The notes under the pieces were generated by a model. That model searched no databases and was not told where the DNA came from. It was given only the letters and a program-made list of their open reading frames with translations. From the NCBI GenBank assembly GCA_017395935.1, contig JAFQNL010000019.1, forward strand, positions 124,001-188,000: 64,000 nucleotides of DNA. Direction: 5' to 3'. Positions 1 to 8,605 of this stretch are shown here, piece after piece (within the stretch, counting starts at the first letter, position 1; the number at the start of each line of letters is the position of its first letter). The position numbers and the translations under genes were made by a program. This DNA comes from Oscillospiraceae bacterium. GTDB taxonomy: Bacteria; Bacillota; Clostridia; Oscillospirales; Oscillospiraceae.

Positions 1-1057
1 CTTCCTTGATGGTCTTAGCATCGTCGGTAATGTTGGCATCGCCATGAATGGTATGCTTAATGACCGAGCTTGCCACGGCAAAATTAATCATGTCCATCGG
101 CTTATATCCCCGGATCATAGCGTAGATCAGGCCGCTGGCAAAGGCGTCGCCGCCGCCGACACGATCGAGGATGTTGAATGTAAACAGCTTGGATTCAAAG
201 GTATGACCCTGATACCACATAAATGCTTTCAGACTGTTTTCAGAGCCGGAATGGGCATAGCGGATGTGGCGAGCAATACATTTGATATTGGGATAACGTT
301 CAATAAACCGCTGGAAGATCTCGTCCTGCTGCTCATAGTTGGGCTGATAGGGGATATCGTCCTTCCAGTCTCCCTTGGAGTGATCGTTTTCGTCCTTCCA
401 CAGATGGTAAGGTTCAATGCCCATGAGGACATCGACATAGGGCAGACACATGGTGCAGTAATCTCTTGCCTGCTCCCAGGTCCAAAGGCGGCGGCGGAAG
501 TTGCCATCAAAGCTGACAGTCAGCCCTTTTGCCTTGGCCGTCTGCATGCACTTGAGGATAAAGTCTGCGCAGGAGGAAGTAAGAGCAGGGGTAATGCCCG
601 ACAGGTGGAGCCAGTCAAATCCATCCAGCAGGCCGTCGATATCGACTGAGGACAGGTCATACTCGCAGATGGCGCTGTGCTTACGGTCATAGGTTACCTT
701 GCTGGGTCGGATTCCGTAGCCGGTCTCCAGATAATAGGTACCCAGACGATGGGTGGGTGTCTCTTCCGGAGTAGAGAGGATAACGGGCGTGCAGTGGACG
801 TCATTGCTGCGCAGCATGCGAATAGCGCTCTTTCCGATAGAGTTATTGGGAACTACCGTGAAGAATGTAGAGTCAATTCCCAGGTTGGCCAGCGCGAGGG
901 CGATATTGGCTTCACTGCCACCGTAGTTTGCCTCAAAATTGTTGGCCATACGGATCTTTTCATAGTTGGGAGGTGTGAGACGGAGCATAATCTCACCAAT
1001 GGTGATAAATTTTTGCTTGCTCTTCTGGTTCTGAAGCAGGGGGTTATAGTGCTGCAT
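1..1057 (-). CDS. kdgK: PfkB-family sugar kinase, probably 2-keto-3-deoxygluconate kinase (3' end outside window)
   Basis: Reading the minus strand from the ATG at 1057 gives an uninterrupted frame of about 352 codons that leaves the window with no stop. A clear AGGAGG lies just upstream (1064-1069). The N-terminal PfkB signature GGSEANIALALANLG sits near residues 46-60, and the C-terminal ATP/anion-hole signature with GGGDAF, including the catalytic Asp, near residue 300. These show a ribokinase-like carbohydrate kinase that phosphorylates a sugar or sugar acid with ATP in the cytoplasm. The N-terminal style (GEIMLRL, then GGSEANIA) resembles KdgK, which makes KDPG for the Entner-Doudoroff aldolase. 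KdgK is an inference; fructokinase or another PfkB member is possible. The family is usually 310-350 residues, so little is missing. Its own promoter lies directly upstream. Confidence 0.85.
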   Translation of the reverse strand, partial: MQHYNPLLQNQKSKQKFITIGEIMLRLTPPNYEKIRMANNFEANYGGSEANIALALANLGIDSTFFTVVPNNSIGKSAIRMLRSNDVHCTPVILSTPEETPTHRLGTYYLETGYGIRPSKVTYDRKHSAICEYDLSSVDIDGLLDGFDWLHLSGITPALTSSCADFILKCMQTAKAKGLTVSFDGNFRRRLWTWEQARDYCTMCLPYVDVLMGIEPYHLWKDENDHSKGDWKDDIPYQPNYEQQDEIFQRFIERYPNIKCIARHIRYAHSGSENSLKAFMWYQGHTFESKLFTFNILDRVGGGDAFASGLIYAMIRGYKPMDMINFAVASSVIKHTIHGDANITDDAKTIKE

Positions 1058-1090
1058 AAGAAGGCCTCCTCGTTCTTTCGTGATAGAAGA

Positions 1091-1119
1091 ATTATAGCAA
1101 ATAGCTTGGATGATTTCAA
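1091..1119 (-). promoter_or_regulatory. Sigma-A promoter of the PfkB kinase
   Basis: On the minus strand TTGAAA (1119-1114) and a perfect TATAAT (1096-1091) are separated by 17 bases. The -10 lies about 34 bases upstream of the kinase start, leaving a short leader that carries the AGGAGG. Confidence 0.6.
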
Positions 1120-1282
1120 TACATTTTAGGACCGAAAGGGAAGGAGTGATGTATAAAATGACAGGGTGTTTCCTCTTTAATCATTATTTAACCTTTCATT
1201 CATAGTTTGTTCCCGTTCCGCTGAGGATTGCTGATATAATGTATATAATAAGAATGGCCCCGAAGGGCCTTTGGAGGTAGCC

Positions 1283-2476
1283 ATGGGTAATATTATTACT
1301 TATTTGCAGGAAAACGGAGAAAAAAACTTTGCTCAGCTCCCTTTTTCTGAGGTAGACAGTCTGATCCTCAGTGAAGCAGCCTATTTTGATTTTTCTGCGA
1401 GCCCTTTCTGCAACCCATACCCTGAGATCTCTCTGGGTGGCTGGCTGAAAGAATGTCAGACACCGGGGATTCAAAAGGGGTCACTTACAGCGGTCAGTGA
1501 CCGTGCTCTGATGGACCAGCTGAAACAGGGAGGCCGGATTGGTGATCTCTGCCCCTGCAGTCATGTGTCCGAATCGGACAGGCAGAATGAAATACAGTTT
1601 TCCGCCATTACCTTCCGGCTGGCGGAAGATATCTGGTACATCGCGTTCAGAGGCACTGATAATTCCGTAATTGGTTGGAAAGAGGATATGGCGCTCTATT
1701 ATCTGCCTGCGATTCCCGCTCAGCAGGCAGCTGTAAACTATGCCATTCAGATCATGGAGCGCCTGCCCGGCCGCTTCTACTTGGGTGGTCACTCCAAGGG
1801 CGGAAACCTCTCAGTCTACTGCGCAACCCACCTTCCTGATCATCTTCAGGAGCGGCTGATTACCGTCTATGACCATGATGGACCCGGCTTCCCTCAGCGA
1901 TTCTATGAGAAAGAGGGATATCAGGCCGTTGGTCATAAGATCCATAAGACCCTTCCCAGATCGGCGGTAATCGGCCTGCTGCTGGAAAACGGCGTCGGGT
2001 ACCATGTCGTAGACAGTAAAGCAGATGCATTACTCCAGCATGATCCCTTCAGTTGGGAGGTAGAGGGAGTCTCGTTTGTTACTCTGCCTGAAGTGGATGA
2101 CTTTGCCCTTCATGTAGATCTCGCGTTGACCCAGTGGACCGAAGGGATGGAGCCCGAGACCATCAAAAAAGTCGTAGATCTTGTGTTTGATCTGATCTTT
2201 TCGACCGGGATCGAAGCTTTTGCTGAGATGAAGAGTGACCCCGTGGGACATATCCGAACTATTCTGAAGAATCTGGCTGAGACAGAGAAAGAAGAGAAGA
2301 AGATGCTTCTCAGTGCGATCAGCGGCCTGATCTCTGCGACTACTGAGGAAGCCAGAGAACTACTGGACAAGGAACTGGACCGCAAGCTCACTCAGATCCG
2401 TCAGGAGCTGCCTGAGCGACTGGAAGCTCCCGGGCTGCTGAAGAAGCTGGGGAGAGGTGAAATGGATGAGCGGTGA
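1283..2476 (+). CDS. Mbeg1-like (DUF2974) alpha/beta-hydrolase-fold protein
   Basis: 397 residues. The sequence contains the lipase-type nucleophile elbow GGHSKGGN around residue 173, preceded by a lipase class 3-like block (ADEDIWYIAFRGTD-type segment; here AFRGTD is visible). This arrangement is typical of the Mbeg1-like/DUF2974 family found in Firmicutes, whose substrate is unknown. The C-terminal 100 residues are helical and charged. ATG 1283 is chosen over an in-frame TTG at 1271 because GGAGG (1273-1277) is correctly spaced only for the ATG. The 3' end overlaps the next gene, a TetR regulator, by 11 bases, so the two are co-transcribed. A small GGCCC/GGGCC hairpin lies just before the ribosome binding site. 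Cytoplasmic location is inferred from the lack of a signal peptide. Confidence 0.8.
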   Translation: MGNIITYLQENGEKNFAQLPFSEVDSLILSEAAYFDFSASPFCNPYPEISLGGWLKECQTPGIQKGSLTAVSDRALMDQLKQGGRIGDLCPCSHVSESDRQNEIQFSAITFRLAEDIWYIAFRGTDNSVIGWKEDMALYYLPAIPAQQAAVNYAIQIMERLPGRFYLGGHSKGGNLSVYCATHLPDHLQERLITVYDHDGPGFPQRFYEKEGYQAVGHKIHKTLPRSAVIGLLLENGVGYHVVDSKADALLQHDPFSWEVEGVSFVTLPEVDDFALHVDLALTQWTEGMEPETIKKVVDLVFDLIFSTGIEAFAEMKSDPVGHIRTILKNLAETEKEEKKMLLSAISGLISATTEEARELLDKELDRKLTQIRQELPERLEAPGLLKKLGRGEMDER

Positions 2477-3029
2477 CAAAAAGCAGCTGATCGCGGATAC
2501 TCTTCTTCGGTTAGGTGAAACGCGAGGGATCGACAAGATCACAGTGAAAGAGCTGGTAGAATGCTGCGGGATCTCCCGACAAACCTTCTATTATCATTTT
2601 CAGGATACTTTGGATGTGGTAGAGTGGATTGTTCAGTGTCGATTGGAGGAGGCTGTACAACTGAGTGTTCGTTCCGGAGGACCGGAAGAGACGATTGAGG
2701 GATTCCTCCGCTCAGCTGAACTGAGTATTCCTCTTATTAACAAAGCCAATTGCCTTCAGAGAAAGAGCCGGGCAGACCAGATTCTGCTGGATGCAGTCAG
2801 GAGCTATCTGCTTCAAATGCTGATCTATTCGGGAAGGCGGATGGAAATAGCTGCCGATGAACTACAGGCGCTGCTCGACTTCTGCGCCGGAGGTGTAGTC
2901 ACTGCTATTAAGCGGAAGCAGTGCCATAGCGATGAGGATTACCGCAGGCTGGCTGCCCGGATTGTCGCTATGATCCGAAGCTGCATCGCATCCTGCTCTG
3001 GGCCTGATAATCAGGGAAGAATTATTTGA
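2466..3029 (+). CDS. TetR/AcrR-family transcriptional regulator (DhaS-like)
   Basis: 187 residues from ATG 2466; a GTG at 2457 would add three residues, but GGGAGAGG lies right before the ATG. The N-terminal 50 residues form the TetR helix-turn-helix, with the recognition region reading ISRQTFYYHFQD. Together with the C-terminal part this resembles the DhaS/TetR_C_8 subgroup of atypical TetR proteins. Ligand and targets cannot be read from the sequence. It overlaps the Mbeg1-like gene and precedes two membrane-protein genes, so this four-gene neighbourhood is a candidate regulon. A stem-loop follows the stop codon. Confidence 0.85.
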   Translation: MSGDKKQLIADTLLRLGETRGIDKITVKELVECCGISRQTFYYHFQDTLDVVEWIVQCRLEEAVQLSVRSGGPEETIEGFLRSAELSIPLINKANCLQRKSRADQILLDAVRSYLLQMLIYSGRRMEIAADELQALLDFCAGGVVTAIKRKQCHSDEDYRRLAARIVAMIRSCIASCSGPDNQGRII

Positions 3030-3040
3030 CCTGTTTTGTA

Positions 3041-3073
3041 AACTGCCGGAATTGCTATCGCAGTCCGGCAGTT
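3041..3073 (+). terminator. Stem-loop after the TetR gene
   Basis: A perfect 10-bp inverted repeat (AACTGCCGGA with TCCGGCAGTT) encloses a 13-base loop, 11 bases after the stop codon. The T-rich tail is interrupted, so termination may be partial. Confidence 0.5.
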
Positions 3074-3142
3074 CTAAACGTTTATTCATTTTGGGCCCGT
3101 TGCTATCGACGGTGCCAGCAGAGTTCGATATGAAAGTAGGGA

Positions 3143-3307
3143 ATGGATGCTGCCTGCTCACCGGACAAAGCCGGACAGGCTTATCCGTCCATTCTACCTG
3201 CAAGAGAAATTGCCGGCGAGGAGTTTGTGTCAGTCTCAAGATCTTACCTCCCCGACGGACATTACTATCTCCGAGGAGTGTTTCTGTATGACAAATTCCT
3301 GGCCTGA
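3143..3307 (+). CDS. Possible 54-residue small ORF ahead of the permease
   Basis: An ATG at 3143, preceded by the purine-rich GTAGGGA, opens a 54-codon frame ending at TGA 3305-3307. It overlaps the first 20 bases of the permease gene in another frame. The translated tail (SYLPDGHYYLRGVFLYDKF) has a protein-like composition, whereas the other frames here do not. I recognise no family. It could be a small translated leader coupled to the permease, a remnant of an older gene, or chance. Confidence 0.25.
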   Translation: MDAACSPDKAGQAYPSILPAREIAGEEFVSVSRSYLPDGHYYLRGVFLYDKFLA

Positions 3308-4607
3308 GCTGCTTTTCTACCTGCTCCTGTATTCACTGGCCGGCTGGCTGGTCGAGGCTGCCGTCTGCGCTGTCTGGCGGCATAAATTTGTGAATCGCGG
3401 CATATTAAACCTGCCCTTCCGCCTGTCCAGCGGCTTGACCATGACGAGTCTGGCTGTTGTTTTGCCGACTGTAGCTGATAATGGAATCATTCAGTTTATC
3501 ATAACTGTAATTTATGTAAACTTGATAGATTTTCTGACAGGCAGGATGGAACGAGGTATTCTGGGAAGAAACCTTCGTCGCTATGAAGAGTTCAGCGTAT
3601 TCTCTGGAACAAAGAAAGGGTTCCTGATTGCCCTCTCTGTAGCGATGGTCTACTACGCAGCCTATCTGGTGATCCATCCCTTTGTCTATGCCATGACCCG
3701 CCTGATTCCGGATCAGGTGCTGAAGGTGGTCTGTCTTGGCGGACTGCTGATTATAATTTGGGACTTTATCACTACTGTGGTCACTATGCGCAGACTTTGG
3801 GGCTGGGAAAAGCTGCGCGCCGCTCAGAAGATGGAAGAGAGGCAGGAGCAAAGACGCTTTGACCGGATCTCTAAAATGGTCTGGAATCGGCTTGAGCGGG
3901 CTTATCCGGGAATGTCTGATCCGGAATTGGGACAGAAGCAGGTTTTTGCCCATGGGGTTTGCTTCGACAAACTGGTATGGGTATTCTTGATTTCTGCTTT
4001 TTTGGGTGATATTATTGAGACTGTGTACTGCCGGATCGTAGGTGGTACATGGATGAGCCGCAGCAGCGTGATTTACGGCCATTTCAGTCTTGTCTGGGGT
4101 ATCGGTGCCGTCCTGCTTACTGTTATTCTGCAGCGTTTGGCGGACAAGAGTGACCGATACAGCTTTATTGCCGGATTTGTGGTTGGCGGTGTCTATGAAT
4201 ATACCTGCAGTGTCTTTACTGAGGTAGTTTTGGGCACTACTTTCTGGGACTATAGCTGGATGCCTTTTAATATTGGTGGACGGACAAATCTGCTCTACTG
4301 CTTTTTCTGGGGTATTTTGGCGGTGTTTTGGATCAAAATCTGCTACCCGCCCATGAGCAGAACGGTAGAAAAGATCCCGCCGTTGACTGGAAAGGTGGTC
4401 ACATGGGCAGTTATTCTACTTATGTCCTGCAACGCGCTCATCTCTGCTGCTGCCATGGTCCGCTATACCCAGCGGCTGGATGATCCTCTTCCGGACCACT
4501 TCATTCAGGAATTTTTGGATGAGACCTACCCGGATGAGCTGATCGAAGAAGTATGGCCTAATATGAAAGTGCAGATTGCTTCTGCAAGAGAGGAAGCCGT
4601 TCAATGA
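3288..4607 (+). CDS. Putative ABC-transporter type IV permease (CmpB-like, PF06541-type) membrane protein
   Basis: 439 residues, starting at ATG 3288 behind GAGGAGTG (3273-3280). About nine to ten hydrophobic segments are visible. Two halves resemble each other: an N-terminal one beginning LYSLAGWLVEAAV and a second beginning near residue 228 with LISAFLGDIIETVY. The second half carries the family hallmark WDYSWMPFNIGGRTNLL near residues 320-336, typical of the CmpB/PF06541 group annotated as putative ABC-transporter type IV permease. A charged linker (QKMEERQEQRRF) separates the halves. Transport substrate is unknown and no ATPase gene lies next to it. The stop overlaps the AI-2E gene by four bases (ATGA), so translation is probably coupled. 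Confidence 0.8.
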   Translation: MTNSWPELLFYLLLYSLAGWLVEAAVCAVWRHKFVNRGILNLPFRLSSGLTMTSLAVVLPTVADNGIIQFIITVIYVNLIDFLTGRMERGILGRNLRRYEEFSVFSGTKKGFLIALSVAMVYYAAYLVIHPFVYAMTRLIPDQVLKVVCLGGLLIIIWDFITTVVTMRRLWGWEKLRAAQKMEERQEQRRFDRISKMVWNRLERAYPGMSDPELGQKQVFAHGVCFDKLVWVFLISAFLGDIIETVYCRIVGGTWMSRSSVIYGHFSLVWGIGAVLLTVILQRLADKSDRYSFIAGFVVGGVYEYTCSVFTEVVLGTTFWDYSWMPFNIGGRTNLLYCFFWGILAVFWIKICYPPMSRTVEKIPPLTGKVVTWAVILLMSCNALISAAAMVRYTQRLDDPLPDHFIQEFLDETYPDELIEEVWPNMKVQIASAREEAVQ

Positions 4608-5728
4608 CAAAACAAAGTAAACAGCTCATGCTGATTATCACCTATGCAGTTTTGCTGCTGGCTGTTGTGCTTAATATCCAGCTGCTTCTGCCTGCCCTGC
4701 GAAATCTCTGGGCCATGGTCTCTCAGGTTTTTGTGGGCCTGATTGCTGCTTTTGTTCTTAATGTCCCAATGAGTGGCGTAGAGCGTGGTCTCAATACTCT
4801 GGCGGAAAAACGGGGAAGAAAGGCTGCCAAGGGTACTTTCCGTGGCCTGAGCTTGCTGATTACGCTGCTGGTGATCTTGTTGGTTATCGTTCTCGTCTTT
4901 ACCCTTGTTATTCCCGAGCTTGTCTCCTCTGTACGGGTTGCCGGCGCGCTAATCCATGAGAAGATGCCCGAGATCCAGGCGTTTTTGGCCTCAATGGAGC
5001 TGAATGCTGATGAACTGCTGCTCCAGTTGGACAGTATTAACTGGGAAGAACTGCTCGATCAGATCATGACCAACGCCGGCTCTGTTGCTGACTCGGTGAT
5101 TGGTGTCGCTACAACTACTGTAGGCGCAATCTCTGTATTTCTGGTGGCATTCGTGATTGCGGTCTACATTCTGCTCAGCAAGGAGACCTTGGGCCGGCAG
5201 GCTAAAAAACTGCTTTACTCTGTTGTAAAACCCGCGGCAGCGGACTCTGTATGCCGTGTCGGTGGACTTATCAGCGAGACCTATTCCCGTTTTCTGGGCG
5301 GCCAGTGTGTAGAAGCCTGTATTCTTGCGGGACTTATGTTTGTTGTTTTTTCCGTCGTTGGTCTGCCTTATGCCGGTCTGGTGGCTGTGATGGCAGGTAT
5401 CTGCTCGTTTATCCCCTATGTTGGTGCCTTTATTGCCTGCGCGGTTGGAGCGGTGCTTACTTTGCTCAATGACCCCTTCCAGGCAGTGATCTGTGTAGTG
5501 GTCTATCTGGTAGTCCAGTTCGTGGAAAATCAGTTCATTTATCCCCGGGTGGTTGGCAGCTCTGTTGGGCTTTCGCCCTTGCTGACCCTTCTGGCCGTTC
5601 TGGTTGGCGGACAGCTTATGGGTGTGGTAGGTATGATCTTCTTTATCCCGTTGGTCTCTGTCCTCTACTCCTTGATCAGTGAATTTGTCCATCGCCGTCT
5701 GGCAGATCGTGGGCTGAAGATTGAATAA
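4604..5728 (+). CDS. AI-2E family transporter (PF01594)
   Basis: 374 residues with about seven to eight membrane segments and a central extramembrane stretch (residues 110-165) rich in Glu, Leu and Asp. The family hallmarks are present in the C-terminal half: a glycine-rich SFIPYVGAFIAC segment, then QFVENQFIYPRVVG and the GQLMGVVGMIFFIPL block. Members include TqsA and Na+/H+ antiporter-like proteins; AI-2 export is known for only a few. It overlaps the preceding permease gene by ATGA. A second member of the family lies at 28138. Confidence 0.87.
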   Translation: MTKQSKQLMLIITYAVLLLAVVLNIQLLLPALRNLWAMVSQVFVGLIAAFVLNVPMSGVERGLNTLAEKRGRKAAKGTFRGLSLLITLLVILLVIVLVFTLVIPELVSSVRVAGALIHEKMPEIQAFLASMELNADELLLQLDSINWEELLDQIMTNAGSVADSVIGVATTTVGAISVFLVAFVIAVYILLSKETLGRQAKKLLYSVVKPAAADSVCRVGGLISETYSRFLGGQCVEACILAGLMFVVFSVVGLPYAGLVAVMAGICSFIPYVGAFIACAVGAVLTLLNDPFQAVICVVVYLVVQFVENQFIYPRVVGSSVGLSPLLTLLAVLVGGQLMGVVGMIFFIPLVSVLYSLISEFVHRRLADRGLKIE

Positions 5729-5729
5729 T

Positions 5730-5779
5730 GAATGATCCGGCAGTTTTCTTTCAAACGAATGACAGCTGCCGGATCATTC
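5730..5779 (+). terminator. 14-bp perfect inverted repeat between AI-2E gene and amidohydrolase
   Basis: GAATGATCCGGCAG (5730-5743) pairs perfectly with 5766-5779 across a 22-base loop that contains TTTT. It begins right after the AI-2E stop. A TATAAT (5783-5788) follows it directly, so it may terminate the upstream operon and also border the promoter of the next gene. Confidence 0.5.
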
Positions 5780-5809
5780 TGTTATAATGGGGAAGAGGAG
5801 GGGGAGCAT

Positions 5810-6673
5810 ATGATAAGTTGGAAAGAACTTCGAAAGCTGGATGCTCACATTCACTTGCTGCCCGACGCAGTTCACGCGGCCTATCCAGATGACGAGGATG
5901 AATTTTCCTGGGGAAAACAGTCTCTTATGGACAGTCTCATGGCAGAATACCATGTGGAACGCGCGGTAATTATGCCTCTAAACGATCCATGCTTGATGTC
6001 TCTGGGTGGCTCATCAGAGTCGGTCCATAAGGACCTTGTCCAACTGAAGCAACAGGGGGGTGGCCGCTATTTGGCTTTTGCCGATGTGGATCCGAGAGAG
6101 GACAGCCCGCACGCATGCGCGCATCTGTGCCGTGGTATTCTGCACTACCAGCTGGACGGTCTGAAAATCCATCCTGCTAATACGGCAATTCCGGCTGACT
6201 GTCCGGATAACCACTACCTGCTGGAACTGGCCGAAACGCTGCGGATCCCGGTCGCCGTACACTGCTATCCCAATGATGACCATGCTCCTTGCGCGGCATG
6301 GCGGGTGAGAGCGTTGGCACTGGCCCATCCAGGACTTCGCTTGATCGTTTCCCATATGGGAGGCTTTCAGTGGCAGCAGCTGCTGGGGCTCGAAAATATC
6401 TGGCTGGACCTCTCGGCTATCCTGCCTGATTATGTGACTGTCTATGGGCTGAAAAAGACCAATAGAATTCTGCGAAGCTTTGGCACAGACCGGATTCTCT
6501 TTGCTACTGACTACCCCTGCAGCCGATCTCTGTCCCCTGAGGAGATATATCCCCGATACATGGAAATCTTGGATCAAATGGACTTCTCCCTTGCTGAGCG
6601 GCGGCAGATTGCCTGGTCCAATGCCGCCCACCTCTTTGGTCTGGAAGCGGCAGCGGGAGAGAATAACGGTTAG
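5810..6673 (+). CDS. Amidohydrolase (PF04909-type metal-dependent hydrolase)
   Basis: 287 residues from ATG 5810, behind GAGGAGGGGGAG; an in-frame upstream start at 5732 would run through the stem-loop and is rejected. The TIM-barrel metal ligands are readable in order: HIH near residue 13, KIHP in the middle, VAVHCYP, VSHMGG and a late FATDYP carrying the catalytic Asp. This pattern marks the amidohydrolase-2 family (ACMSD, 4-oxalomesaconate hydratase-like and related enzymes). The substrate is unknown. A -10-like TATAAT lies 22 bases upstream of the start, giving a very short leader. The 3' end touches the end of the pseudogene on the other strand. Confidence 0.85.
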   Translation: MISWKELRKLDAHIHLLPDAVHAAYPDDEDEFSWGKQSLMDSLMAEYHVERAVIMPLNDPCLMSLGGSSESVHKDLVQLKQQGGGRYLAFADVDPREDSPHACAHLCRGILHYQLDGLKIHPANTAIPADCPDNHYLLELAETLRIPVAVHCYPNDDHAPCAAWRVRALALAHPGLRLIVSHMGGFQWQQLLGLENIWLDLSAILPDYVTVYGLKKTNRILRSFGTDRILFATDYPCSRSLSPEEIYPRYMEILDQMDFSLAERRQIAWSNAAHLFGLEAAAGENNG

Positions 6674-7404
6674 AGAGCATAATCTGTTATACAGTCGTAC
6701 CAGTGTACATAGGGCGTTCCATTGACCAGCAGCCGATCATTCTCCGGACGCAGCTGACTCCAGCGCTTTCCATACTGATCCAGTGCCCAGTTGTCCCGAT
6801 TGAAGCGCCGCCAGAGAATGGTACGTCCATTCCATTTAGAAACTGCTTGGAAACAACACCGCAGTTATAGGTTTCAATGTCCATGACGCAGATTGTATCA
6901 TAGTCTTTTCCACCCGTCGTTAAGCTGTAGCGCCCGACGACATCAATAGGAAGTCCGTCTTCCGGCAGACTATCACATTGCCGGAACGGGCGATATCTCC
7001 TCTGGAAACAGGCTTGGTTTCGTTGCCGCAGTTGTCCTCCCCAAAACCCCAGGTGCAAAGAAATTCGTCCCCGTCCAAAGAAGTAATGTAATTTCTTACA
7101 TCTCCGTCATTTCTCAGGTTAGCCAGATATCGGCAATGGGTATCGGAAAGCTGAGCGACAAAGACCTGATGGACCACTTTCTTTTGATTGGAATAAGGAA
7201 CTTCTCGGCCGGTCAGCTCAACGCCTTCAATACCGTGAGCTTTGGTTTTGCCGGTGACCTTCGTGTCCCATACATGGATGCATTTCCGGGAAGGACTGTC
7301 GTACATCCCCAAGATAGCTTTTCGTCCAGTTTAGGCACTGAAAACAGCCCATCAGCTCCTCCTGTTTTAGAATAGTCAAAGCCGGTTTCATATCTATAGA
7401 CGGA
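6670..7404 (-). pseudogene. Frameshifted remnant of an unidentified protein gene
   Basis: The minus strand encodes protein-like segments in different frames that join end to end: a GFDYSKTGGADGLFSVPKLD stretch near 7390-7325, then GMYDSPSRKCIHVWDTKVTG onward (7312 to about 6955), then DVVGRYSLTTGG onward (about 6950 to 6845), and finally WNGRTILWRRFNRDNW to the stop at 6670. At least three frameshifts (near 7315, 6955 and 6845) are needed to connect them, and no intact start is visible; upstream of 7404 the first frame is closed by a stop. Rebuilt, the product would be about 240 residues, rich in Trp and Cys near the ends (HWYDCITDY at the C-terminus). I do not recognise the family. Sequencing error is possible, but three shifts in 730 bases favour decay. 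Confidence 0.65.
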
Positions 7405-7440
7405 TTAGAGCGAAAAAGTTCATTCCGACAGTTGCTTTTT

Positions 7441-7479
7441 GCAGCAAAAACGCCGCAGCAGGATTCTGCCGCGGCGTTT
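7441..7479 (-). terminator. Terminator of the LDH2-family gene
   Basis: A 13-bp stem with one mismatch (AAACGCCGC with GCGGCGTTT as outer arms), a GATT/AATC loop and, on the minus strand, a run of five T. It sits 17 bases after the stop of the minus-strand dehydrogenase. Confidence 0.8.
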
Positions 7480-7495
7480 GGAATTCTGTTGGAGA

Positions 7496-8605
7496 TTAAT
7501 CTTCAAAAGGGAAATGGTAGGGAAGCGCCAGCTTATCCCGAACAGCAAGAATTTCTTTTTGAACAGCCTCGCCTACAGGTACCCCCTTATTCTTGCGTTC
7601 CTGCCAGACCAGCCATTCCTTCTCGCCGGCCGTATAGATCCGCTCGGCACCCGGCGCTTTCTTGGAGGCCCGAAGCGCCCTGCAAATATCGCCTGCCGTC
7701 TTGCGGAAGGTCTCCTCTCCCATAAAGAAGTCTGGATTGATCACAAAGAAGAAATGTCCAAGGTGATACATCTGCCTGCTTCCGTCAGCGGCCAGACCAG
7801 TCAATGCCTTCATAAAGGGGCCACCGGCCAAAGCGGCCGAAAGAATTTCCACCACAGCGGCATAGCCATAACCCTTATATCCGGCCATTTCCTCGCCCTC
7901 GCCGCCCAGCGGTGCCAGAGCGGCCGTACCGTCCACCAGAGCCTGTAAGATGGCATCGGAATCAGTCATCCGTGAGCCGTCGTGGGCAACTACCATTCCG
8001 GCCGGAGTGTCTTTTCCAGTTCGGGCATAGTATTCGATCTTGCCTCGCTGGACAATGGAGGTGGCGCAGTCCAGGCAGAAGGGGAACTCCTCATCGGTGG
8101 GAATGGCAAAGGTGAGCGGATTGGTACCCATCATATTTTCAACGCCAAAGGTAGGGGCAATGGAGGGCCGTGCGTTGGTGCCGGTAATGCCAATGAGCCC
8201 CTCTTTGCTGGCCATAGTAGCCCAGTAGCCCGCGATTCCATAGTGAGTGGAGTTGCGAATAGAGCCGCCGGCCATACCATAGGTCTTGGCCTTACGAATC
8301 AGCATTTCCATCATCTCGTAGCTGGCCACCATGCCCATGCCGTCGTGGGCATCCATAACCACGGTGGTGGGAGTCTCTTTCAGAATCTCGATCTCAGTGA
8401 CCGGCTTCAACGTGCCGTTAAGGATCCGGTCAATGTAAATGGGCTTGAACCGGTTGCATCCGTGGCTCTCGATGCCCCGCCGGTCAGACTCCAGTAAAAC
8501 GTCTGCGCAGAGAGCTGCGTCTTTTTCAGGCACACCATGCCCCACAAAGGCATCAATTAAAAAGCGATTCATAAGCTCCCAGGATACATAGGGTCTGGTT
8601 TCCAT
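7496..8605 (-). CDS. Malate/L-lactate dehydrogenase family (LDH2/MDH2) oxidoreductase
   Basis: 369 residues. The family pattern is visible throughout: an N-terminal helical region with ESDRRGIESHG around residue 47, GMGMVASYEMM, then NSTHYGIAGYW, and the nucleotide-binding stretch TNARPSIAP with GTNPLTFAIP. This family (PF02615) includes NAD(P)-dependent malate, L-lactate, ureidoglycolate and 2,3-diketogulonate dehydrogenases, with a fold distinct from classical LDH. The exact 2-hydroxyacid substrate is not clear. ATG 8605 is preferred over the in-frame ATG at 8623 because AAAGGAGTG lies between them at correct spacing. It is monocistronic with its own terminator. Confidence 0.88.
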   Translation of the reverse strand: METRPYVSWELMNRFLIDAFVGHGVPEKDAALCADVLLESDRRGIESHGCNRFKPIYIDRILNGTLKPVTEIEILKETPTTVVMDAHDGMGMVASYEMMEMLIRKAKTYGMAGGSIRNSTHYGIAGYWATMASKEGLIGITGTNARPSIAPTFGVENMMGTNPLTFAIPTDEEFPFCLDCATSIVQRGKIEYYARTGKDTPAGMVVAHDGSRMTDSDAILQALVDGTAALAPLGGEGEEMAGYKGYGYAAVVEILSAALAGGPFMKALTGLAADGSRQMYHLGHFFFVINPDFFMGEETFRKTAGDICRALRASKKAPGAERIYTAGEKEWLVWQERKNKGVPVGEAVQKEILAVRDKLALPYHFPFED

